From NCBI GenBank assembly GCA_949128115.1, contig OX421967.1, positions 60,648,855-60,712,854 of the forward strand: a stretch of 64,000 nt of DNA, written 5' to 3'. Position 1 is the stretch's first letter; each line of letters opens with the position of its first letter. The position numbers were made by a program, and so were the translations under genes. This DNA is from Anaspis maculata (lineage: Eukaryota; Arthropoda; Insecta; Coleoptera; Scraptiidae). The notes under the pieces were generated by a model, which was not told the DNA's origin, searched no databases, and saw nothing but the letters and a program-made list of their open reading frames with translations. Of the stretch, positions 23,780 through 34,135 are shown piece after piece.

Positions 23780-26060
23780 GTGTCGCAAGGAAGGTTCTTG
23801 AGCAGAACAAGAAGAACAACAGAAAGAAACATGGAAGTTGAACAATATCAAGCATTCTGGGAAATCTTTGAGGTGAATGGCATAAGTGTATGCTGTGCTT
23901 GGAGCTAATAAAACTTTGAATTAATCGAATCATCAACGAAAATAAAGCAGAACAATATCAAAAACTACAAGAAATATGTGACAGTTCCACTCAAATGTGA
24001 TATGTTGGCGATATCCTTGACGAAAACTAAATACTCATGGTCCGATAATCATTATTGTGAAGTCTTTCTGGGCTGAACAGAAATAGCATTCCACGAAACT
24101 TACCTATTCAAGAAAAGTATTCCCAATTTGTTGTTTTGGTCATACTGTTATGAAATTGAATTTTAATAAAAAGCAGCTGAGTATGTCTCTAATTCAGTTT
24201 AAATCGCTCTACCCAACCGCCTATCCTTTCCACTCCCATACTCACAGGAACAAAGTATACATTGACATTCTGACTCGATGATAGTTTTAACAAATCATTC
24301 GCTAATTGTGGCCCACATGATTTCTCACATGTTGCCTTTGAATACATATTATTTGCAAAAAATTCGTTATCACCAGTAATCGACATACTTACCCAAATTA
24401 GTTCTATAGCGGTTGTTGACATCAAACGGATTCAGTTTTTGACAGGTTGAAAATAAGCACTGATTGCAGAGAAATATAACATCATTAGATTGTGTGTATG
24501 CTATGACGGCATGGGTTTTGACCAATTAAAAGGGAAGGAAAGGGGGGGTCTTCTCCTTTCCGGTGACAGAGGATAGTAGTAGCGCTGTTTGAGAGGGTCG
24601 GTGCTTTGGGCTTGATCAGATGGTGGACTGAAGTTGGTCTACCCAAAGGTGAGGTTTCTTCCGCAATCCAGAATGTTCTCACGTAGGTAGTCCTCGAACG
24701 ATCTCATTGCGACTACTCTATTCCGGCAAATTCCTGCATCTGTTGCTAGTCTAGTCGCAAGAGTTCCAGCAGGTTCGTCACTAATCCGACAAGCTGTCGA
24801 AGTATCGAACGGCTCTTTCGCCATCTGTACATACCGGGTGATCATCAATTTGATAACTATTCACCTGCATTAACTCCTGTTTCCTGGCGAAAACATCTTT
24901 GAGCAAAAGCAGGTCGATTTTTATATCGAGGGGGACATCTGAAGCATACGTTGGCGAATTTCTATCTCCAGCCCCCTTGCCCCAACTCAGTCGAACTTTG
25001 AAATTTCGAATGACATAACCCACCTTGCGATTCATCAAATTGAAGAGAATGAAATTCTCTTTCTGAGAAAAATATTCTCAATATTTTCAACTCCACCCCC
25101 CTTCTCCCTAAAATTTTCTGAATGTCAAATTTAATATTTTTGACCTCTCAATTCCTTCAATGCAGTCAACATCATTCTGCATAGCATTAAAAGAGAAAGT
25201 TTTCTATTGAAAAAGTGTCACCCCAATTCACTGTTCCGCTCCCCTCACTACACCTTGAAAATCTAAAATGACAATACCTACTTTGTGATATATCGAATTG
25301 AAGAAAATTGAATTCTCTTCCTGAGAACAATTTTTCTGAAATTTTCAAAACCCCCTATTTCTCTCCTAAAGTACTCCAAATGTCCAATTCATTGGAAGAG
25401 GGGTTGAAAATTTCAAAAAAATTGTTTTCAGAAATGAAATCAAATTTCCTTCAATTTGATGTATCACAAAGTAGGTAATGTTTTGTTGAATTTTGAAGTT
25501 TAGGTGGGGGAGAGCAATGGGGTGAACTGTGTTAGCACTTTTTCCACCAAAAATTCTCTTTTTCGATGCTATTCTGGATGATGCTGATTAAACTGGAGAA
25601 AATTAAGGGGTCTAGAATATTGAATGGGACACTTAGAGAATCTTTAGAGAGAAAGGGGGTGGGGTTAAAAAATTTGAAAATATTTTTTTCAGAAAGAGAA
25701 TTCGATTGTCTTCAATTTGATGTATCGCATGGTAGGTGGTGTCATTTGAGATTTCAAAGTTGGCGTAAGTAATTTGAATTTGGCGGGCTCCGCGTTCACC
25801 GAAAGTGGCCCGTCATTCGCCATATGCATCGTAAGACATTTTATGACCTACTTCTTTTCGTTTGAGACCAGTTCGGGCTCAATCTGATCATTTTTGCGGC
25901 CGTGGTGCGAATTACAGGTGAGTACTGCAATTTACAGCGACTCAAAACATTCAATGACCAGGAGGACCATGAAGCACACGCAAGAAAGTCCGAGAAAATT
26001 TTCACTGAGTTCTCATGGTCCAAGGACTCACTTAACCAGAAATCAGCTTCGAGCGAATTT
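23780..26060. other. Duplicated 3' flank of gene D and repeat block
   Basis: Homologous to 8138-10489. Contains the inverted copy of the 3'-flank motifs (GGCGATATCCTTGACG near 24007), a minus-strand open segment 24189-24425 (78 codons, ending WVERFKLN) that is interrupted in copy B, and the CAATTTGATGTATC-type repeat block (about 25020-25790). No recognised gene. Confidence 0.6.
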
Positions 26061-27851
26061 GTTCTCGGTATTTATGATATAAAGTCTAGATTGACTGGGC
26101 TATACCATGAGCCCCCGCGGCGCATGTATGACTTGAGTGACTTGCCTGTTGATTGAAAAATTTATAACTCCTCAACTGTGAGTTTTGGAGCAACCAAACT
26201 TTCCCGAAATATTTTTGAAAGTTTTCTTCACACATGATCCCGCACATGTATATGCTTATTTTGAAAAACTGATGTAGTTCCCCATAGGTCGAAGTTTTTG
26301 TGTCATATTTTTGTACTTCTTGGGTTCCTTATGGTTTGTAATGACAACTATGAACATTTGAAAAATGAAAACTGTTCTGAACGCTTGAAAAATGACACAG
26401 CATTAGAATCATGTAAAAATTCTTTTTCGATTTTCGACTTCTAGCTGGTTGAACGCAAACAATTGGAAAAACTTGAAATTGAGAAAATTGTCTGAAATAG
26501 GGGCTCCGCTCCAGAAGGCACCACTTTTCGTTCTGGAAACCGGGATTTTCGCATCCAGCGGGGTCGAATTAGTCTGAAAGTTTTATCGCGAACCGGTAAC
26601 CTTTCCATGCCGCTGAACACAGTTTATGGAGCACTTTTGAACAATTGAGCCTAGACTATTACTGGAATACATTCCAAAACCCTACTCGAGCACACCATTT
26701 GTATTTATACTTGTTTGGACTCAAACTTTAGTACTGGTGCGTTTAAAGGGTCTTCCACTTACTAAAATATGATTTTACAACCCATTAGACTTCGTTTCAG
26801 CATTGTTTCCAGCAACAAGGCCCCTCCTTTAATCCGCGACTGTGCACTCTTTTTTCATGCGCTGTCAACAGCTGTTAGTGATATTCAGTTTTAGCTCTAC
26901 CAGTCAACGCTCATGTGAAACTACTGTGTTGTGAACTACCACTCATGGCAAGATAATTATTATTTAGCCAAGCAGAATTAGCTAGATTTAGTAGTGAGCT
27001 TCACAAGTGTACTCAGCTATTAGAAAGAAGAAACAACAAACATTTTCACCCTTCTCTTGAAATTGATTTTTTATCCAACAAGGCATGCTTTGAAATTGAC
27101 AGTTTAATACAATAATACATTGGACCTACTATTTCTAATAGTAGTCTATTTGGGCGATAATCTGCTAAATTCATCTCGTGCTTTGTGTTTTATTCGAGTT
27201 AAATGTTTTAAATTCCTCAAACAAACTATCAATCACTCGAAAAGTAGACCCGATATTATCTTGGACAAAATCCCTCGACTTTGTCTCGGGATTTTAGTCA
27301 GATAATATCGGGTCTACTTTTCCCTCGTGATTGACAGTTGTTTTCGGGTTGAAACGATTCAACTGGAATAACACTGAGCACTTGTTATATTACTATTGAT
27401 AATATGAAGGTAATATGATCATTTTAGCGCCATCAACTCATCCTCACATTTATCAATTTTCGTCATCTGAATTATGGCGGAAAAAATGAGTTATTTCAAA
27501 ATTTGACTGTCTTCCGCATGAACTTTTTGCACTTTCTGCACCCTAGCCAATAGCGTGGGGTCCCTGGCAGCAGCTGACCAATCACAGCAGTTTGAGTGCA
27601 GAAAGTTCAAGCGACGCGAACAAACCTAATATGTATACTGTACGTTTTTTTTCAAATTTTTTCTCCTCCTAGTTTTTGAGAAAATAATTTTTTTCGAATT
27701 TTTGCATACTCCCGGGAGGGGGTCCCCCTGGTGGAGCTATCGGGCTAATATTTGGTATGATGTAATCTAGTACCAAGTGGGACGAGTGATGTGAATTCCA
27801 GTTGAATCCGAGCGGGGGCATTTTTCGGCCCCTTATCCTGCTATGGCCTTT
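26061..27851. other. Duplicated intergenic DNA, uninterrupted form
   Basis: Homologous to 13896-15769 and carries the empty LTR site at its left edge. At 27525-27630 it holds sequence absent from the sister copy, bounded by an inverted repeat ACTTTCTGCAC...GTGCAGAAAGT. The hairpin is at 27228-27335. No gene is seen. Confidence 0.6.
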
Positions 27852-28017
27852 CTGTTTTTTCTCGATATCTCGAAAACTAAAACTGACAAGTCAAATATCT
27901 TTTTGGATCATTGATCGTCATGAAAATTCGCAACTTTTTTTCAATTTAACCGACTCTGTATCTCTCAAGATAAGCGAGATACCCATGCTTAGCCTCGAAA
28001 AACGGACACCCTGTATA
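27852..28017. mobile_element. Foldback type 1, right-end fragment
   Basis: TCTCGATATCTCGAAAACTA through CGAAAAACGGACACCCTG; same truncation as at 15770, as expected if present before the segmental duplication. Confidence 0.75.
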
Positions 28018-28146
28018 CTATAATATGACAACAAAATAGGGTGGAAACTAAACAGCCACATCACTCACCGGCATCAATCATGTATGCGTCAATGCTTCAT
28101 ATACAGGGTGTAAGAAAAAAGGGTTGTTTTCTTTGCTGTTGTAGAC

Positions 28147-30510
28147 CATGGAGGGTATATAAAGGAGACTGAACGAGTAGTGAAAGCTGTAAAAAAAACG
28201 GCATGATTTTGTGTCGTCAGGTTTCAGTTTTAAATTTTTCCACAGCAGCGCAAGTGTTCCACTAAGGCCTAGTTGTTTATAGAAACCTGCAATTTTGAAA
28301 AAAATCTGTAGGGATCTGTCACAATTTATTCCGAAGGTTATTCATTTTGTCAGAAGTCAGATCAGTCAGATCAGTCAAAACAGCTGAAACTGATGCAGGG
28401 CTAAAACTCCCGTGTACCCGTGTACCCGTGTACCCAATGATTAATTTGCTACTTCAGTCTGCGAGGTCGGAATAAGCTAGGGGTTCTTTCCACCATTTTT
28501 TTATTCCACGATTTTAGGTACCTACACTGCCTATTGACAATGGACGGCCGGCCAGAAAAAAATTACCTGAATAATGTGTGGCCGTCGAAGGCCTGGACGA
28601 AAGTTCTCTGGCCGGCCATCCATTGCCGCGGCCGGCGGCCGGTAGTTCTATGGATTTGGGTACCTAGTGGAACAGTCTGAACCTCGCCTCGGTCTGAAGA
28701 GTACACAAAATGAGGCCCGAAGGTGATCAAACACAAAAGAACTCAGCAGAAAGTAACTCGAATACAATACGTAGCACAACGGAACAAAGCAGACATGAAC
28801 GGAACTCGATAAAAACTGGCGGAAGACAAGCAGAGACCAGGGACAAAATCGTGACGTGTGAACCTTTCAAAATGACAATGGCTTTGAACTCATACATGGG
28901 TCTAGTAGCCCGCAACAAGCTTGCATAATTTTCCGCTGCAGCGCGGGTGTTCCACTCAGGCCTGAAAAACTCTACTACATAGTGCAAGCGGTACACACCT
29001 AAAAACACATCGATACTGCATTTTGGAGTGCAGTAACGAGATTTGGTATGGGCATACTTTATACCAAGACAAGCGATTTGACCCGCAGCACTCGATATTT
29101 TGTCCCTTAGGGGGCCAGTGGGGGCCCTCCAAATTTTCAAGATGCAAGAACTTTCACATGACGATCATTGAGTATCGTCATGTATGTCATAAGTGAAGCT
29201 TACGGGTCTATTGAAAATATTTTCATCAATTGTCGTTGTGTCCGATTCATTCTTCACACTTGAAAAAAGAATTCTTTGACAGAGGTCAAAAAAACTGTTT
29301 TTATTTTTTCTTCTATGCAAGGAGACGATAAATTCATATGTTCTGTTGCGTTCCCAACTAAATCGCATTCCCTGAACCTAATTTTAAAGAAATTTTTCTT
29401 GTAATGGTATTTTTCAAAGAAGTGGTGACCTCTTCAGTACCTCTTTTCCAAGAGCATTTCTTTCTATGTCTCCACTGGATATCACTCGTAATTTTTGCAG
29501 GAATGGAGACCTCGAACTCTTTTCCTGGTGGTTGCGAAGCAACATGACTCTAAAACGCCCAAGGGAGCCCAAAAAAAATGTTTTTCTGCTGGGCCGTCCA
29601 ACTTACGATATTTTGATTTTATAGTAGGAGAGACGCGGACCAGTATTCAATCCAGGCTGCAGGCACAGGCGATTTGGTTTCAACAGAAAATATTCTTCCA
29701 TGACGTGTTTTATTGCAGTACAACAAAACGCAGAGTCGTTAGGTGTAAGTAGGTATATTTTCCAGTAGAACTTATTCGCCTAGACTAGATCTTATTTATT
29801 TGTGCGTCTCCCCTACTACAAAATCAACATGCCAAAAATTTGACGGCCCAGCAGAAAAAAAAAGTTTTAGGGCTCTCTTGTATGTTTTGAAGCCATGTTG
29901 CATGGAAATTACTAAGAAAAGAGTTCAAGCTTCTCATATCAGCCAAAATTGACAGTCTTATCCACTAGGAACATTGAAAAAAATGCTGTTGAAAAAAGTG
30001 CACTGAAGAGGTCACCTCTTCTTAGGAAAATGATATTGCGAAAAAATTGTCTTCATATTTGGGCTCACGGAACGCGATTTAGTTGGGAACGCAACAAAAC
30101 ATATGAATTTATCGTTTCCTTGCACAGCAGAAAAAATAAAAACAGTTTTTCTGACCTCTGCAAAAGAATTTTTTTTTCAAATGTGAAGAATGAATCGGAC
30201 ACGACGACATTTGATGAAAACATTTTCAATAGACCCGTAAGCTTCACTTATGACATACATGACGATAATCAATGATCATTTTGTGAAAGTTCTTGCATCT
30301 TGAAAATTTGGAGGGCCCCCATTGGCCCCCTAAGGGACGAAATATCGAGTGCTGCGGGTCAAATCGCTTGTCTTGGTATAAAGTACGCCCATGCAAAATC
30401 TCGTTACTGCACTCCAGAATGCGGTATGCTTTTGCGTACCGCTCCCACTATACATAGAAACGGACCACTTTTGAGCAGGCCGTGTAGTCTCCTTATCTCT
30501 ACCCTCCATG
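28147..30510. mobile_element. 2364-bp foldback transposon with an 8-bp target duplication
   Basis: Starts CATGGAGGGTATATAAAGG and ends with the reverse of CATGGAGGGTAGAGATAAGG; flanked by TTGTAGAC at 28139-28146 and 30511-30518. Arms at about 28985-29385 and 30050-30440 are inverted repeats, as are 29510-29640 and 29800-29930. The left arm carries about 800 bp of extra sequence, including the 8-bp minisatellite. An 8-bp duplication and CA...TG ends fit the hAT or P superfamily (established knowledge). No transposase domain is visible, so it looks non-autonomous. Confidence 0.85.
28409..28435. repeat. Short 8-bp minisatellite
   Basis: CCCGTGTA repeated 3.4 times inside the left arm of the foldback transposon. 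Confidence 0.8.
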
Positions 30511-30794
30511 TTGTAGACAAATCAAGGCATAAAAAGTGAAAAATTAGGGAGGTGAGAAGTTTCCGTGGAAACTAACCATGCCAAGACACCTGATAAGGTA
30601 AATTACTGACGTTAATGTGTAATCCACGCGTTTTTTTGCTTTATTTTTCATATACAGCAAAAAAAACAACCATTTTTTCTTACACCCTGTATACAACGCA
30701 TACATGATTGATGCCGGTGATGGTGCTGTTTAGTTTTAACCATAATTTATTGTATATTTGTGTATATTGTGAAATTTGTTGCATAACTTGAGGA

Positions 30795-31475
30795 TATACA
30801 GGGTGGTCCTCGTTCTATGTCATTAAATTTGAGAATCAATAGAAAATGAAAAATGAAGGGGACTTTCTCCAGAAAACATATTTGAGAAATGCCCAATAAC
30901 AGAGATACAGCCCTTCAGAGTTGGAAATAAATAATCGTTTTTTTTTCGCATAACTTTGAAACCGTTCAACCGATTTCATTCAAAATAGAACCAAAGGTTT
31001 ACTGGAGTTATCCCCTGTCGAACAATCATAACATGTTTCATAAAAAAGTTTCAGGAGCGTAGATATCAGAAGGTGTTCCTACTCCCTCGCCCCCCTATTT
31101 CTCACCCATTAGTTATTTTTGAAAACTGTTCATAATTTTGAATTTTACGTTCAATTTAGAAGAAAAAGTCACTCTTGCAAAATTTTGATTAGAGGCTTCG
31201 TTTAGGAGATATTCGAGTTTGAAACTTTGGAAAACATCCCGAAATCGCCACTTTCCAGAACCCAAATTGTTTTTTTCCTGAAAATTTCCCGTGTTTTTGG
31301 AAAAATGGTTGTTCATCAACTTAGAAATTCTAGAAAACCTATTTCAGCCGAGAAATCATGAGTTTCTTCGAATTTTAATTTTTAGACCTTTGAAAGTGGC
31401 GATTTCGGGATGTTTCCCAAAGTTTCAAACCCAAATATCTCCTAAAAGAAGCCTCTAATCAAAATTTTGCAACAG
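30795..31475. mobile_element. Foldback element type 2, copy 3, right arm deleted
   Basis: Starts TATACAGGGTGGTCC. It aligns with copies 1 and 2 through the centre and then jumps at about 31475 (CAACAGTGACAATCAC) to sequence that lies beyond the right end in the other copies (ATCAAAGTAGAAAGTAAAA). The inner half of the right arm and its end are missing. Confidence 0.8.
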
Positions 31476-32599
31476 TGACAATCACAGTGATCAAAGTAGA
31501 AAGTAAAATTTGGATGATATTCTTCAGTTCTTTTAAGATATTTCAGGAACGCTTCAAGATATTTCAAAACTGTTTGTTGTGTCTTCACATGCATTGAATG
31601 AAACATCATTTTGTTCACTTCATCTAAAATCTTGGTTTTTGGAATGAACAAAAACAAAAATATTCCTCTTCCACCCTGTATATAGCTCCGGCACTGTTGA
31701 CGCTGTTGGGTTCCGTTCTCAACCAGTTCATGTGGATATGATCAACAAATATGCCAATCGGCATTTTCCAATGACGAAGCTGAAGGTCTTTGGCACAATA
31801 TTTTCTATATTATTCCGGAACCTGTTCACCCTGTAATAGTTTTTATCACACATAAGTGACCTTCCGAGTTACTTTCCGATAATCCGTTGGAATTTTTTAT
31901 TTCGCATTTCTCATCACAGATTTTATCGACAAAAAACGATTAGGGTTGTCAAAAAAGGGCCCCCCTGACACCCCACGTTGAAAAATTGCTTGGCAGTACT
32001 TCTCAAATGATAGATGAAGGCTTTTTGAACATGCCTGGAAAAAATTGTTCCGTAGTCATAAAATGCATAGTTATAACCCTAGTCCACCGGACTAATTGGC
32101 TTGCTGGCAAAAAGAGAAGAGCCAACCTTGATGGACAGAGAGTGCAGGGGAAGATTGGAGAATGGTCTGTTGCGAAGAGAATTGAAAAGTCCAGATGAAA
32201 AGCAAAAAGTTTTGCAATTCGTGTTTCTCAAGGAATAAGTGCGAATGAGGTCCAGAGTGAGGTTTGCATTGCTGGAAGACTCTTGAATCCAACAAGACGC
32301 CGGCAGAGGTGCGAAAGGGCTTCTACGGTTTGTTCTTGTCAGTATGGGACTGGGGAGGATATGGTGCTTGATAGAGCGATTGTAGCTAAACTGGAAACAT
32401 CTTGGGCTGTTTTTTTTTCAATTCAAATTTTATTTTGCAACAGTTTGGACAAAACAATAAATTCGGACCAAAAATACTTCAGAACAATAATAATTATTAC
32501 TGCAGCATAACTACTTTTCGTCAAGGATATCGCCAGCATCTCCCATTTGAGTGAATTTGCTATGTGTCATTCATTCCCCTCAAAATGTTCCCGAAATGC
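31476..32599. other. Duplicated 3' flank of zinc-finger gene E
   Basis: Homologous to 4086-5192 and 19593-20720, with the same CACCCTGTATA end (31673), TGATAGATGAAGGC block (about 32008) and minus-strand AATAAA at 32429-32434. No intact gene is seen. Confidence 0.6.
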
Positions 32600-33865
32600 T
32601 TAATCTCGTTCGTTTGTATTGGCATGTTGCAGATTGTGCGTTTTCAAATTACCTTTATGTTTAGTTTTGAACGAGCATTTGTGGCAAGTGTACCAATTAA
32701 CTTCTTCACTGGGAGCATGTGTTAACATGTGCCTTTTCAAATTGCCTTTAAGTTTAGTTTTAAACAAGCATTCATTGCATCTGAACCAATCAATTTTTTC
32801 ACTGGAAGCATGTGTTAACATGTGCTGTTTCAAATTGCTGTTTTGCTTCTTCGTTTGATAGGAACATTGATCGCATTTTTGCCATTCAATTTCTTCATTG
32901 GGAGCATGTGTTAACATGTGGTGCTTCAAACTGATTTTATGTTTAGTTTTGAACAAGCATTTATCGCATTTGTACCAATCAATTGCTTCACTGGGAGCAT
33001 GTGTTAACATGTGCTGTTTCAAACTGTATTTACGTTTAGTTTTGTACGAGCATTTATTGCATTTGTACCAGTTGATTTCTCCATTAGGAGCATGTGTTAT
33101 CATGTGCCGTTTCAAATCGTTCGTTACTTTAGCTCGAAAGGAGCATTTGTCACAGTTGTACCATTTAATCTGATCTGGATTGGCATGTTTCAGCAAGTGT
33201 ATTTTTAAACAGTGTTTATGTTTAGTTTTATACGAACAATTTCCACAGTTGTAACAGACGATATCTTCAGGATTAGCGTGTTGCGACATGACATGCCTCT
33301 GCAGTGAGGTTTTATGTTCAGTTTGGAAGGAGCACGTCGCACAATGATATCCAATCGATGACAGTGCAGCACAGTGGTCTAAATTTCTTTCCGATTCAAT
33401 TGGCTGAGAAGCATCTTGGCCTTTCACTTCTGTAACTCTTCCCACCATTCCACAGCTGTCGTAATGCTTCGCAGCCGACAGGATAGAGAACGCTTTGAAT
33501 TTGCAACCCGGGAAGCACCCGAATTGTTCGCAATACCCGTCATCTTGGTGGACCGTTCCGTCCCTGTTGACCTTGAGCTTGTGTTCTCGAACGCAATGTT
33601 CGTACACATCGAGTTGATAAAAACTTTTGAATTCACACGTATCGCAAGAATAGAGCTGTGGTTCGAAGATTGCGTGGAACAATTCCGCTTGGTAAACCGT
33701 TTCGTGTTGTCTTCGAACGTGATGGTCAAGCTGGAAACTCCATTCGGTTTCATAGGGACATTTTGGACATCCTAGCGTTGCTGCCGCCTCTAGTTGATTT
33801 GACCTACATATTTATAAATGAATGATAGTGTATTTTGCATAAAAGGTATGGGTCGCAACTTACAT
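32600..33865 (-). CDS. Zinc-finger gene E: C2H2 protein, 401 aa, two exons
   Basis: Exon 2 is 32600-33803; intron 33804-33863 (60 bp); split-start AT 33864-33865. The protein begins MSNQLEAAATLGCPKCP. It has three variant N-terminal fingers, eight tandem C2H2 fingers and the TNERD tail. The finger set resembles gene A, but fingers 4-6 differ in order: the 13-spaced CDQCSYQTKK finger is sixth here and fifth in A. It has no divergent partner. The leader holds at least two short upstream ORFs (ATGCGAATTAATAAAACCTAA and ATGCTTTTGATAGACTAA, minus strand). It is probably a nuclear DNA-binding protein. Confidence 0.86.
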
Positions 33866-34135
33866 GGTAGATATTGGAATTTCTTGGTTATAGATTTAAT
33901 TAGTCTATCAAAAGCATAGTTTCGAGTTAGGTTTTATTAATTCGCATTGGAGAGGTACCTGATTACCTATCTACGTAAAGAAACAGTCACGGTGATAGAT
34001 TAGAGCTGATAAAATAGTTTTAGTAGAAAAAACAACGAACGTCTCATGTATAGTAGCGCCTAGAGATGTGGTGAGTAATAAATCGAGCGCCCCCTCTCGT
34101 TACATGCTGGAGTGTGCTAGTTTTCTCCGGTTGAA
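33866..34135 (-). promoter_or_regulatory. Leader and promoter-like block of gene E
   Basis: The block at 34037-34130 reads, on the minus strand, ACGAGAGGGGGCGCTCG and then ACTATACATGAGACG, followed by about 170 bp to the CAT|GTAAGT donor. It has the same order and orientation relative to its gene as for B, D and G. The start site is not determined. Confidence 0.5.

Larger units (their letters stand above)
28040..30741. mobile_element. MITE with long terminal inverted repeats, copy 3, split by insertion
   Basis: The left half is 28040-28146 and the right half 30511-30741. The two halves join at TTGTAGAC to give the same core as copy 2. Confidence 0.85.
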
